A stretch of DNA of 64,000 bases. Source: an uncultured Butyricicoccus sp. (GTDB lineage Bacteria > Bacillota > Clostridia > Oscillospirales > Butyricicoccaceae). Shown here piece by piece: positions 1 to 12,671 of this stretch (its first letter is position 1; the number at the start of each line of letters is the position of its first letter). The stretch spans positions 1-64,000 of the forward strand of contig URFQ01000002.1 in assembly GCA_900547195.1 (NCBI GenBank). Reading direction: 5' to 3'. The notes below the pieces were generated by a model. That model made no database searches. It was not told the origin of the DNA and was given only the letters and a program-made list of their open reading frames with translations. The position numbers and the translations under genes were made by a program.

Positions 1-1
1 G

Positions 2-1228
2 CTTCTGGACGGCCAGTCCGGCAATGCCTTCGGTACGGTTGCCATCGGCGGCGGCACCGGGACGGTGACGCTGGGCGGCAGAGTGACCCGTGCAGTGGAG
101 GTTACCGGCTCGGGCCGCACGGTCAATTTGTCGGGAATGACGCTCGATACGCTGCTGGTCAGCGGCTCGGGCAACGCCATTACTGCGGATGAAACCACCC
201 AAATCGGCACGCTGCGCGTCCTTTCGGACGCATCGGGGAACCGGCTCACGGTCAACGGCACTGTACGCAGCGCTTCCCTGTCCGGCCAAAATTCCACCCT
301 CGCGGGCACAGGCCGCGCGGGCACGGTCACGCTGAACGGCCGCCGCTGCCAGTCCTCGATTTCCGCTGAAACGGTTTTGGACGAAACGGACAACGGGCTT
401 GACGGCGTACAGCTCACGGTGACCGCGCCCAAGGTTGCGCCCGGCGGGCAAATCACGGCAACCGTCGCCATGACCGGCGTGGAAAAAGCGCGCGTGTGCG
501 GCGCAGGGTGGTATTTTGACGGCGAACCGGACGAAAACTTTTCCAATCCTGCATTTGAAATCGCGGAAGGCCGCACCTCGTCTTACCGCCGCGCCATCGA
601 GTTTACCCGCGATATGCCGCTTGAACATACCATTGGGTTTGTCCTGACCTACCGGAACACCGTCACCGGCGAAACCGAAAAGATCATCGCAGGCGCAACG
701 GCGCAGATTGAAAATTATCCAGCGAGCCATTACCGGCCCACTGCGGAAGAAGTGCTGCTCAAAGTCAATCCCACCTATCGAACGGGCAATACCGATTATA
801 CCCCGGAGGAAAAGACGGTTTTTGTCAATGCCAAGGGCTATTCCAGCAAAACCCCATACCTGATCTGGGTCAGCCGTTCGGCGCAAAAGGTAAATATTTT
901 TGAAGGCAGCCAAAACAACTGGACACTGCTTCACGAATTTGACTGCGCCACCGGCGCGCCGGGCAGTCCGACCCCGGTGGGCGTGACTTATGTAACCTAT
1001 AAGCAGACCAACTGGACGACGGAAAGCTATACTTGCCGCCCCATTGTGCGGTTTTATCCGAATACCGGATATGCGTTTCATTCGCGGCTTTATTATCCGG
1101 GCACCGACCATATTAAGGATGCCTCCATGGGCTTCCCGGTGTCTCACGGCTGCGTCCGTATGATGGACGAGGGTATCAACTGGATTTATAACAATATCCC
1201 AACCAAAACAACGGTTGTAATTTATTAA
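2..1228 (+). CDS. L,D-transpeptidase (YkuD family) with repeat-rich N-terminus, 5' end outside window
   Basis: The frame is open from base 2, so the true start lies upstream and at least 408 residues are seen here. The last ~120 residues form an L,D-transpeptidase domain ending in the motif FPVSHGCVRM, whose cysteine is the family nucleophile. Such enzymes make 3-3 cross-links in peptidoglycan, or attach proteins to it, outside the membrane. The first ~100 visible residues are short Gly/Ser/Thr/Asn-rich repeats that look like beta-helix or adhesin rungs. A middle segment around residues 130-225 looks like a beta-sandwich but I do not recognise it. A signal peptide would lie outside the window. 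The substrate is not predictable. The gene is followed by a terminator and by minus-strand gyrA. Confidence 0.9.
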   Translation, partial: LLDGQSGNAFGTVAIGGGTGTVTLGGRVTRAVEVTGSGRTVNLSGMTLDTLLVSGSGNAITADETTQIGTLRVLSDASGNRLTVNGTVRSASLSGQNSTLAGTGRAGTVTLNGRRCQSSISAETVLDETDNGLDGVQLTVTAPKVAPGGQITATVAMTGVEKARVCGAGWYFDGEPDENFSNPAFEIAEGRTSSYRRAIEFTRDMPLEHTIGFVLTYRNTVTGETEKIIAGATAQIENYPASHYRPTAEEVLLKVNPTYRTGNTDYTPEEKTVFVNAKGYSSKTPYLIWVSRSAQKVNIFEGSQNNWTLLHEFDCATGAPGSPTPVGVTYVTYKQTNWTTESYTCRPIVRFYPNTGYAFHSRLYYPGTDHIKDASMGFPVSHGCVRMMDEGINWIYNNIPTKTTVVIY

Positions 1229-1275
1229 TATCGCTTGAATGTACATTATGTGCCTGCTGTTTATGCAGTGCTCCA

Positions 1276-1316
1276 AAAGAGGGCAAGGGACGGTTTCCTT
1301 CCCTCTTTATTTTTTC
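1276..1316 (+). terminator. Rho-independent terminator of the L,D-transpeptidase gene
   Basis: AGAGGG and AAGG pair with CCTT and CCCTCT around a short loop, and the stem is followed by a T-rich run (TATTTTTTC). It lies about 50 bases after the transpeptidase stop codon. Confidence 0.75.
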
Positions 1317-1639
1317 TGCACATCTGCCCGCGCGAGCCGCTATTCTCAGGGAAATGTTTTTGGGGAGACGAATTCCAACGGTACTGTGACCGGCGCAGCT
1401 TTTGACCCCTGGGCGCAGCCAAGGACAGGCACGCACCAGCACGGCAGCCCAAAGGCACAATTTCCATCTGCACCCCGTTTCCCGAAGTATCATTCGCCAG
1501 TAAAGGCTCGCACGGGCACCTGCGCACAGCTTTCCCCCGAAACGCCAATCTGTTTTCCCGTAAATCCGCGCCCTCTGGATGGCCGGGTAGCTTTTTTTCG
1601 GGAAAAAGCGTAGGCCTGGAAGAGGGATGAGGAGATTCC

Positions 1640-1675
1640 AAAAGAGGAGAAGGGAATCGTCCCTTCTCCTCTTTT
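1640..1675. terminator. Perfect 16-bp inverted repeat, probable bidirectional terminator
   Basis: Two perfect 16-base arms (AAAAGAGGAGAAGGGA and its complement) surround a four-base loop, with A and T runs at the outer ends. It lies between convergent genes and could stop transcription in both directions. Confidence 0.7.
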
Positions 1676-1741
1676 GAGGCATGCCTCTGCTTCCAGCAAT
1701 GTGCCCTCACCGAAGGCGCAACACTCTAACCAAGGATGCCC

Positions 1742-1768
1742 GCCAAACAGCCCACTGGGCTGTTTGGC
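1742..1768 (-). terminator. Hairpin just downstream of gyrA
   Basis: A 13-base arm (GCCAAACAGCCCA) is followed after one base by its complement, a few bases beyond the gyrA stop codon. There is no clear U-run on the gyrA strand. It may be a weak terminator or a 3'-end stabilising hairpin. Confidence 0.5.
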
Positions 1769-1775
1769 CTAAAAT

Positions 1776-4331
<2,556 letters not shown>

Positions 4332-4365
4332 TTTTCCCTCCAAAGCTGAGGTCCTCTATGAAAAA

Positions 4366-6414
<2,049 letters not shown>

Positions 6415-6423
6415 TTACGGGTT

Positions 6424-6681
6424 TTATAGCTTGCCTTCCTCCACGCGCTTTTGCAGCGTGCGGGAGGAAATCTGCGAAATATACAGGATTTCGCCCAGCC
6501 CGCCGGTGCACAGCACAGCCGATTTCGGCAAGTCGTCGCACAGGTCGACCACGCGGCCCTCACGGCTCAGCCGTTCGAGCAGGCGGCGGGTGCGCCCGGA
6601 CGCGGTCGCAGTGTCCATATCAAAGATACAGACGATCGACCGCACAGGCACCATATAGTCTTGTCCAATATGCACATACAT
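6424..6681 (-). CDS. remB: DUF370 / RemA-like regulatory protein
   Basis: An 85-residue protein occupying the place of yaaB/remB between recF and gyrB. It matches the DUF370 family in length and in the opening MYVHIGQDYMVPVRSIVCIFD. RemA of this family is a DNA-binding regulator of biofilm matrix genes in Bacillus, while the role of RemB is less clear. I therefore call the family with confidence but not the function. It probably belongs to the recF-gyrB transcription unit. The symbol is by synteny. Confidence 0.85.
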   Translation of the reverse strand: MYVHIGQDYMVPVRSIVCIFDMDTATASGRTRRLLERLSREGRVVDLCDDLPKSAVLCTGGLGEILYISQISSRTLQKRVEEGKL

Positions 6682-6725
6682 GGGCGATTGTCCCCCGCGG
6701 TTTCCGCAGCAGTTTACTATCTATT

Positions 6726-6760
6726 ATTATATCACTTTTTACCGGTTTTGTCTGCGGAAA
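6726..6760 (-). promoter_or_regulatory. Possible promoter for the remB-like, gyrB and gyrA genes
   Basis: On the minus strand a TATAAT hexamer (6726-6731 on the plus strand as ATTATA) lies about 45 bases before the remB-like start codon. The -35 region is poor. The 142-base gap between recF and this gene is otherwise AT-rich and empty. Confidence 0.45.
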
Positions 6761-6823
6761 AGCAAATATTTTTGCCGAAAAAGTGACCAATCAAAGCGCA
6801 ATTTATGCGAAAATTCTGTATAC

Positions 6824-7960
6824 TTAGACGCTTGTTTTTTTGCCGGTTTTATCTTCCCGGACAATTCGGCCACCCCGCACCGAAAACACCTTGCCCGCCT
6901 CGATTTTTGCCGCGACATCGTCCTCACAGCAGGTGATGATGACCTGCCCGTCCGCGATGCGGTTGAGGACAAAATCCTGCCGCCTGCGGTCGAGCTCGGA
7001 CAGCACGTCGTCAAGCAGAAGCACCGGGTATTCCCCGCAGTCCTCAAAAAACATTTCCCGCTCCGCGAGCTTCAAGGCGAGCGCGCAGGTGCGCACCTGC
7101 CCCTGCGAACCATAAGAGGACGCAGACACGCCGTTAATGGTCAGATCCAGGTCGTCCTTGTGCGGTCCGGACAGGCAGGCGCGCGCGGCCAGTTCAAACT
7201 TTTTGTGGCTCATCACATGTTCGGCGAGTTCTTTTTCAATCTGCCCATAGGACGCAAAGGGGTCTGAGACCGCGGACACGGTCTTGTACACCGCCTGCAG
7301 GGTTTCATGCGGCGCAGCCTCGTGATGCACAAGAGCGGCCTTCTCCGAGAGTTTACGGATGTAATACGCACGGTATCGGACAATCACCGCGCCGAGATGC
7401 GCCATGCGCAGGGAAAAATCGTCGAGAAGCTCAAGCAGCGAGGGCTTTTCCTCGCTGTCCTTCAGAATCCGGTTTTTATGTGCCAGCAAGCGTTCGTATT
7501 CCCCGAGCACCCTGTCATAGTTCGGGCGCAGCTGGCACAGCGCGGTATCGAGAAACCGCCTCCGGGCCGATGCGCCCGCGCGGATGAGATACAGGTCGTC
7601 CGGGCAAAACAGCACGGTTTTGAGGATGCCGCGCGCGTCGCCCTGCCGCTTCTGGCGCACGCCGCCCCGCCAGACCTCGGCGGCTTTCTGTGCAAACAGC
7701 CGCAGCGCGACCGAGAACTCCCGGCCTTCGGCTTCAAATTCACCTGTCACGCTGCCCTCGTCCGCCCCAAAGCGCAGGCCTTCTTTTTTTTGCCCGGTGC
7801 GGAACAGCTTGATTGTGGATAACGCGGCGGCCGCTTCGAGCAGGTTTGTTTTTCCCTGTGCATTTTCGCCGCTGATGACGTTGACGCCCGGCGCAAATAC
7901 AAATTCTTCGTCCGCATAGTTCCGAAAATTATGCAATTGTATGCGGTTTATTTTCATCAT
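6824..7960 (-). CDS. recF: DNA replication and repair protein RecF
   Basis: An SMC-like ABC ATPase that helps load RecA at single-strand gaps with RecO and RecR. The protein has 378 residues. Walker A is GENAQGKTN near residue 35, the signature region reads SSYGSQGQVRTCALALK, and Walker B is PVLLLDDVLSELD. The motif LSGPHKDDL is typical of RecF. Two ATG codons are adjacent; the first, at 7960, is seven bases after a GGA. It lies between the S4-domain gene and the remB-like gene as in Bacillus. Confidence 0.97.
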   Translation of the reverse strand: MMKINRIQLHNFRNYADEEFVFAPGVNVISGENAQGKTNLLEAAAALSTIKLFRTGQKKEGLRFGADEGSVTGEFEAEGREFSVALRLFAQKAAEVWRGGVRQKRQGDARGILKTVLFCPDDLYLIRAGASARRRFLDTALCQLRPNYDRVLGEYERLLAHKNRILKDSEEKPSLLELLDDFSLRMAHLGAVIVRYRAYYIRKLSEKAALVHHEAAPHETLQAVYKTVSAVSDPFASYGQIEKELAEHVMSHKKFELAARACLSGPHKDDLDLTINGVSASSYGSQGQVRTCALALKLAEREMFFEDCGEYPVLLLDDVLSELDRRRQDFVLNRIADGQVIITCCEDDVAAKIEAGKVFSVRGGRIVREDKTGKKTSV

Positions 7961-8130
7961 GATTCATTCCGTTTACTGCCGGCTCAATGTTTTCGCTCTT
8001 GTTTTTTACCACACGAACCGTGTAATTTTGTCCATATCACGCACACACGAAAAGCTGGCGTCCGCATCAAATCCCCGTGCTTCACATGAAACCTTGCAAG
8101 ATGTTGCCGTAAAAACTGCACGGCCTGCTG

Positions 8131-8343
8131 TTACGCGCCATCAATTTGCACCACGCTGCCGTCCAGTTCGACCGTGTCGCCCGGACGCAGCTTTTTGCCG
8201 CGCATCGTACACACGTCCCCATTGACCCGTACCTCGCCCTCGGCGATACGGATCTTGGCTTCCCCACCGGAGGAGACCAGGTTTGCGAATTTTAAAAGGG
8301 CGTCCAGCTTAATAAATCCGCCGGTGATCTGAATTTTTTCCAT
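8131..8343 (-). CDS. yaaA: S4-domain RNA-binding protein (YaaA/RlbA type)
   Basis: A 70-residue protein made of little more than an S4 RNA-binding fold, ending in [14 protein letters not shown]. Members of this family sit between dnaN and recF in Firmicutes and are thought to act on the ribosome or rRNA. The ATG at 8343 follows a GAGG by six bases; upstream in-frame ATGs lack a site and run into the intergenic region. The 170 bases between it and recF hold no gene. Confidence 0.88.
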   Translation of the reverse strand: MEKIQITGGFIKLDALLKFANLVSSGGEAKIRIAEGEVRVNGDVCTMRGKKLRPGDTVELDGSVVQIDGA

Positions 8344-8412
8344 AGGATACCTCATTCTTCCCAAAGGCAGAGTAGTTAAACATTTTTTACCTGAAAATCA
8401 TCGTTTCATGCA

Positions 8413-8428
8413 TGTTTCACGTGAAACA
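8413..8428. promoter_or_regulatory. parS site (16/16)
   Basis: The palindrome TGTTTCACGTGAAACA matches the Firmicutes parS consensus perfectly. It lies between dnaN and the S4-domain gene, about 1.2 kb from the origin. ParB (21,023-21,898) is expected to nucleate here. Confidence 0.95.
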
Positions 8429-8433
8429 CGTCA

Positions 8434-9546
8434 TTATTCGCCCGCTTTTAACCGCACCGGCAGAACCAGGTAAGTAAATTTGTCGCCCTCGGCCGGGCGG
8501 AGCACCAGCGGGTTCAGCGCGCCATTCAGGCTCATAACAATGGTTTCATCCGCGCATGCGCGCAGCGCATCGAGCAAATACCGGTTGTTGAACCCGATTT
8601 CCAGCCCATCGACCGGCTCGCCGAGCGCGCATTCGTCGTAGGATTTGCCGACCGCCGTGATGCAGCTCATTTTGACCACCGGGCCGTCAAAGTTCATGCG
8701 CACCGGGTTTTTCAGCTTTTCGGATACGATCAGGGACACGCGCTCAATGCAGGTGATCAGTTCACGGGCGTCTACCGGTACCACATGGCTGAAGTTCTGC
8801 GGGATGGCGGAGCGATAATTGAGAAATTCGCCGTCGATCAGGCGGGTAATGAGTACAGTTGCGCCAATTTCAAACAAAATATGCTTTTCATCCGGATAAA
8901 CCGATACGGTTTTTTCCTTGTCGTCGGTCAAAATACGTTCAATTTCTCGCAGCGCTGTACCGGGTACGACAAATTTCATGTCCATTTCAGGCGCAGGGTC
9001 GAGGGTTTCGCGGCGTACGGACAGGCGGTAACCGTCCACCGCAACAACATGCAGGCGGTTGCCCTCGGTTTCAAAGAGGCAGCCGGTGTGGATTGGCTTG
9101 GCCTCGTTGTCTGAAACGGCAAAAATCGTCTGAGAAATCATGGACTTCAGCATCGGCTGCGGCATGGAAATTGCGCGCGATTTGTCAACCTCGGGCATTT
9201 GTGGAAAATCATCGGAAGCCGATGCGACCAGATTGAATACAGCCCGGCCGCATTTGATGGTGGTCAGCATTTTTTCATCGGTTTCCACATAGACAATATC
9301 GTCGGGCAGTTTGCGCACAATGTCTCCGAACAGCTTGGCGCTGAGCACGATTTCGCCCTGTTCGATGATGTCCGCGTCAATGCTGGTACGAATTCCCATT
9401 GCTAGGTCATAGCCGGCAAGCGTGAGGCGGTCGGCTGCGGTGATGCGCAGGCCTTCCAGCAGGGCAATCGTGGATTTTGTGGACACTGCGCGTGAAGCGG
9501 TGCTGATTGCGTCGATTAAGGTCGTTTTTTCACAGGAGAACTTCAT
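8434..9546 (-). CDS. dnaN: DNA polymerase III beta subunit (sliding clamp)
   Basis: The 370-residue ring-forming clamp that tethers the replicative polymerase to DNA. The three clamp-fold repeats are evident and the C-terminus ends in the typical LVLPVRLK strand. The start at 9546 has AAAGGA upstream. It is separated from dnaA by the 424-base origin region. Confidence 0.98.
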   Translation of the reverse strand: MKFSCEKTTLIDAISTASRAVSTKSTIALLEGLRITAADRLTLAGYDLAMGIRTSIDADIIEQGEIVLSAKLFGDIVRKLPDDIVYVETDEKMLTTIKCGRAVFNLVASASDDFPQMPEVDKSRAISMPQPMLKSMISQTIFAVSDNEAKPIHTGCLFETEGNRLHVVAVDGYRLSVRRETLDPAPEMDMKFVVPGTALREIERILTDDKEKTVSVYPDEKHILFEIGATVLITRLIDGEFLNYRSAIPQNFSHVVPVDARELITCIERVSLIVSEKLKNPVRMNFDGPVVKMSCITAVGKSYDECALGEPVDGLEIGFNNRYLLDALRACADETIVMSLNGALNPLVLRPAEGDKFTYLVLPVRLKAGE

Positions 9547-9970
9547 GTTATTTTGTTCCTTTCATTTTTTACACAGTGAGGGGGAGGGCAATTGCTGCTT
9601 TTCCCGGGAAATGAGCCTCTTATAAAAGAATATTAGGTTTTTAGTAGTAGTAGTAGTAGTGGGGAATCTGTGGATAACTCGGATTTTGTCAGGATTTCCG
9701 GGAATTTTTTTGTCCACAGGCAGGTGGGGATTTTGTTGGATAACTTTGTGTGGGAATTTGGGGCCGCTTTTTGTCCACAGGTTGTCCTTGTGGATTCCAC
9801 AGGGGATATGTGGATAACTTTGCGTGTGGAAAGCATCATTTTAGCAGGCAGGCATAACAATTTGTTACGCTTTTGTCGCTAAAAATGCATCCCTGAATTT
9901 CCAGTTTTTCTGTACTGGGCGGCGGAAATCCTGCATGGCAGGGGATACGGGGTCCTGAATGACAGAGGGT
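9547..9970. other. oriC: Replication origin (oriC), dnaA-dnaN intergenic region
   Basis: Two perfect DnaA boxes (TGTGGATAA) lie at 9669-9677 and 9809-9817. Degenerate boxes are seen near 9710-9718, 9735-9742, 9771-9779 and 9788-9796. Left of the first box come a nine-base GC-containing spacer, six TAG repeats (9642-9659) and an AT-rich stretch (9620-9641). This is the box, trio and unwinding-element order of the basal origin unwinding system described for Bacillus. The placement between dnaA and dnaN is also that of Bacillus. A poly-leucine frame crossing it is spurious. Confidence 0.93.
9642..9659 (+). promoter_or_regulatory. DnaA-trio repeats of the unwinding element
   Basis: Six consecutive TAG trinucleotides, followed by nine bases and the DnaA box at 9669-9677. 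DnaA-trios are described as repeats read as T/A, A, G/A that guide DnaA onto single-stranded DNA from the neighbouring box. Six uninterrupted perfect repeats is an unusually clean example. Confidence 0.85.
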
Positions 9971-11266
9971 TCAGATGTTTTGGATGTTTTCGATGAGCGT
10001 GCGGATAATATCGTCCGTTTCCGCGCTTTGTTTGCGTTCGTCTTCGATTTTGTTGCAGGCATGCATGACGGTGGTATGGTCGCGGCCAAAAACTTTGCCG
10101 ATTTCAGGAAGGGAGTAGCTGGTGAGTTTGCGCACCAGGTACATAGCCATCTGCCGCGGGCGGACGGTATCTTTGGAGCGTTTGTTCGCGAGGATTTGAT
10201 CGACTGGCATGGAATAGAAGTTGGAAACCGTTTGCAAAATCATGTCCGGGGTGGGATTGAGGCCCGGGTTGATGGATTTCACCTCTTCGATGACGGTTGC
10301 GACCATTTCGGCCGAGATGGGTTCGCCGTTAAGTTCGTGCTTGGCTTTGATTTTTTTGACCGTGCCCTCGAGCTGGCGGACGTTGGATTGTAGGTTTTCC
10401 GCAATCTGGTACATAATATCGCGTGATAGTTCGAATCCAAGCTTCATTGCCTTGGCATTGATGATTGCTAGGCGGGTTTCGAGGTCAGGCGGCTGGATGT
10501 CTGCGAGCAGGCCCCATTCAAACCGGGTTTTCATGCGGTCTTCGAGGGTGTTCATCTCCTTTGGAGGCCGGTCCGAGGTCAGGACAAGCTGTTTGCCCGA
10601 TTCGTAAAGCGCGTTAAAGGTGTGGAAAAATTCTTCCTGCGTGCGCTCCTTGCCGGCGATGAACTGAATATCGTCGATCAGCAGCAGGTCGGCCATGCGG
10701 TATTTCCCCCGGAATGACTGCACGTCGCCCTCTTGGATGGCGGTGACCAGCTCGTTGGTAAAATCTTCGCCCTTCACGTAGATGATGCGGAAATTTGGGT
10801 GGTTTTGGTGGATCACATTGCCGATGGCGTGGAGCAGGTGGGTCTTGCCGAGGCCGGATTGCCCATAGATGAACAGCGGGTTATAGTTTTCCGCCGGGCT
10901 GTTTGCGACCGCGATGGCGGCTGCGTGCGCAAATTTGTTGGATGAACCAACAATAAAGTGCTCGAAGGTGTATTCATCGTCAAAAGACAGGCCGACCAGC
11001 GTGTTTACAGTCGGCGCTTCGTCCCCGACAATGACCGAAATCTGGATGGGGCCGCCAAGGAGCTGGGCCACCGCCTCGCCAAGCGGGGTCAGAAAGCGGT
11101 CTTCGATGATTTCTTTTTTAAATTGGCCGGATGCGCGCAGGATCAGGCGGTCGCCGGCGAGCGACACCACCTCTGCGTCGTCGAACCACGCCGACAGCGT
11201 CACCGGGCTGATGGTTTTCTCCATAATAGAAAGCGCCATTTTGAGAATGTCGTTTGCACCGTTCAT
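9971..11266 (-). CDS. dnaA: Chromosomal replication initiator DnaA
   Basis: A 431-residue AAA+ initiator. Domain I occupies the first ~80 residues. The ATPase domain has Walker A GQSGLGKTH and Walker B LLLIDDIQF. The C-terminal DNA-binding domain carries the signature GRDHTTVMHACNKI. Domain II is short. The start ATG at 11266 follows GAGGAGAG. It is transcribed away from rpmH, and a promoter with a DnaA-box-like sequence in its spacer lies upstream. Confidence 0.98.
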   Translation of the reverse strand: MNGANDILKMALSIMEKTISPVTLSAWFDDAEVVSLAGDRLILRASGQFKKEIIEDRFLTPLGEAVAQLLGGPIQISVIVGDEAPTVNTLVGLSFDDEYTFEHFIVGSSNKFAHAAAIAVANSPAENYNPLFIYGQSGLGKTHLLHAIGNVIHQNHPNFRIIYVKGEDFTNELVTAIQEGDVQSFRGKYRMADLLLIDDIQFIAGKERTQEEFFHTFNALYESGKQLVLTSDRPPKEMNTLEDRMKTRFEWGLLADIQPPDLETRLAIINAKAMKLGFELSRDIMYQIAENLQSNVRQLEGTVKKIKAKHELNGEPISAEMVATVIEEVKSINPGLNPTPDMILQTVSNFYSMPVDQILANKRSKDTVRPRQMAMYLVRKLTSYSLPEIGKVFGRDHTTVMHACNKIEDERKQSAETDDIIRTLIENIQNI

Positions 11267-11305
11267 ATTTTTCTCTCCTCATTTACCGATTCCTATTCAC
11301 ACTAA

Positions 11306-11335
11306 ATAATAGCACAAACTGTGGATGGCTTTCAA
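11306..11335 (-). promoter_or_regulatory. dnaA promoter
   Basis: On the minus strand, TTGAAA and TATTAT are separated by 18 bases, ending about 40 bases before the dnaA start. The spacer contains CCATCCACA, 7 of 9 matches to a DnaA box, which would allow autoregulation. The rest of 11267-11459 holds no gene. Confidence 0.75.
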
Positions 11336-11459
11336 TCCAAAATCACATTTCGCCGGACTTTTCCACAGGCTTTGCACAGGGGGGCCGGCATGTGGCGGAG
11401 GAATGCGCGGAAGAACAGGGGTTTTAAGATTTTTTGGATGCAAAAAAGTCAGAAAAATC

Positions 11460-11489
11460 TTGACACCCGGCGCGGTTTATGCCTATAAT
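11460..11489 (+). promoter_or_regulatory. rpmH promoter
   Basis: TTGACA at 11460-11465 and TATAAT at 11484-11489 are both perfect sigma-A hexamers, with an 18-base spacer. The 5' leader to rpmH would be about 120 bases. Confidence 0.9.
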
Positions 11490-11613
11490 ATAAGCTGATT
11501 CAGATTGCATCGGACAGGCAGCGGCATACGCCTAAGCCGCCGCAGGATATGGTGGTTTGGACCTGTGCCGGTGCCCATTCATAAAATGATACGGATTAGG
11601 AGGTGCTAGGGAT

Positions 11614-11748
11614 ATGCTGAGAACGTATCAGCCCAAGAAGCGTCAGCGCAGCAAGGAACATGGTTTCCGCAAGAGAATGTCTTCTTCGAACGGCCGTAAG
11701 GTGCTGGCTCGCCGCCGCGCAAAGGGCCGTGCTCGCCTGACCCACTAA
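11614..11748 (+). CDS. rpmH: 50S ribosomal protein L34
   Basis: A 44-residue basic protein beginning [18 protein letters not shown] and ending [10 protein letters not shown], the full L34 sequence. AGGAGG lies ten bases before the ATG. L34 is a small component of the large ribosomal subunit. It opens the rpmH-rnpA-yidD-yidC-jag cluster, as in most bacteria. Confidence 0.97.
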   Translation: MLRTYQPKKRQRSKEHGFRKRMSSSNGRKVLARRRAKGRARLTH

Positions 11749-11797
11749 AATCAGGGGTTTTCGCAGGACTTTTGGGGCTTGTCCCCATGAATATGGA

Positions 11798-11824
11798 GGG
11801 CCGCCGTGTAAGCGGCCCTTTTTT
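11798..11824 (+). terminator. Strong terminator between rpmH and rnpA
   Basis: GGGCCGC, a seven-base loop, GCGGCCC and six T residues. A second hairpin (GCTGCCG/CGGCAGC) follows at 11827-11847. Together they would stop most transcription after rpmH, so rnpA expression depends on read-through or on a promoter in 11848-12040. The rest of the gap up to rnpA is GC-rich, with further inverted repeats and no gene. Confidence 0.85.
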
Positions 11825-12049
11825 AAGCTGCCGCCGGAAACGGCAGCGGTTTTCCTATCCCGTTGAGATTCCGGTCCGGCGGGCGGGATGGGATCCTTTT
11901 TCCGCCGGGCAGATCGCGGGGCTGGGGGCAGAGGCCCCCTATGGCAATCTGAATCGGCCCGCGATACGGGGACAATGCTTCCCCGGCCGCTCCCAGGGCA
12001 TCGGAGATGGTTTTCCGCTCTTTTTTGAGATAAGGAGCGCGTTTTAGGA

Positions 12050-12403
12050 ATGAAACACACCTATCGAATCAAGCAGAATTACGAATTCCGTCGGTTGTAC
12101 CGGCGTGGGAAATCGGCGGCGACCCCGTTTCTGGTGGTCTATGCCATGAAGACCCGGCGCACGGTAAACCGTATCGGACTGACGGTCAGCCCCAAGCTCG
12201 GGGGCGCTGTGGTGCGCAACCGCATCAAGCGCCTGCTGCGCGAGGCTTACCGCCTGCATGAACAGGAAATCAAAAAGGGCTTTGATTTTGTCATCGTCGC
12301 CCGCTCCCGCATGGTCGGCACCGATTGCAGCCGTACCGCGCGCGAGCTGCTGCGTGCAATGAAAAAGCTTGGGCTTTTGGAAAATGGAGGCGAAACGGCG
12401 TGA
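12050..12403 (+). CDS. rnpA: Ribonuclease P protein component
   Basis: The 117-residue protein cofactor of the RNase P ribozyme, which removes tRNA 5' leaders. The hallmark RNR helix reads [12 protein letters not shown] near residue 56, and the N-terminus shows the usual [15 protein letters not shown] lies just upstream of the ATG. Its last codons overlap the GTG of yidD by four bases, implying translational coupling. Confidence 0.97.
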   Translation: MKHTYRIKQNYEFRRLYRRGKSAATPFLVVYAMKTRRTVNRIGLTVSPKLGGAVVRNRIKRLLREAYRLHEQEIKKGFDFVIVARSRMVGTDCSRTARELLRAMKKLGLLENGGETA

Positions 12404-12612
12404 AACGCTGGATGCTTGCAGCAATCCGCTTTTATCAGAAGCATATTTCTCCCGGAATGGCGCCGCGGTGCCGGTATATCCCGACCTGCTCGCAGTATGC
12501 GGTGGAGGCAATCGAGAAATACGGCGCACGGAAGGGCGGCTGGCTGGCGTTTAAACGCATCTGCCGCTGCCATCCGTTTTCCAGACATGATATTTATGAC
12601 CCGGTGCCATAA
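12400..12612 (+). CDS. yidD: Membrane protein insertion efficiency factor YidD
   Basis: A 70-residue protein with the conserved core FYQKHISP...[11 protein letters not shown]...[10 protein letters not shown]. YidD is a small membrane-associated helper of YidC insertase. The GTG at 12400 overlaps the rnpA stop in a GTGA arrangement; an upstream in-frame ATG would lie deep inside rnpA. It stands between rnpA and yidC, its normal place. Confidence 0.95.
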   Translation: MKRWMLAAIRFYQKHISPGMAPRCRYIPTCSQYAVEAIEKYGARKGGWLAFKRICRCHPFSRHDIYDPVP

Positions 12613-12671
12613 GGCCCGGGGATCCGCCGTCCTTCCGGCGGCGGCAACTACTTTGGAGGATCATTTAAAAC

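Larger units (their letters stand above)
1229..1775. other. 547-base intergenic region between the convergent transpeptidase and gyrA genes
   Basis: No convincing gene is present. Open frames of 60-170 codons exist on both strands but overlap one another and the terminators, lack ribosome binding sites and encode low-complexity Arg/Pro/Ser-rich peptides. Three hairpins, listed separately, account for the structured part. Nothing recognisable is seen in 1320-1635. Confidence 0.6.

Noticed and set aside
1239..1613. Small gene of 124 codons after the transpeptidase
   Set aside because: It starts before and runs through a terminator, lacks a ribosome binding site and resembles no family.
9633..9860. 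75-codon minus-strand frame across oriC with six consecutive leucines
   Set aside because: The leucines are the TAG DnaA-trio read backwards, and the rest is DnaA boxes; no ribosome binding site.
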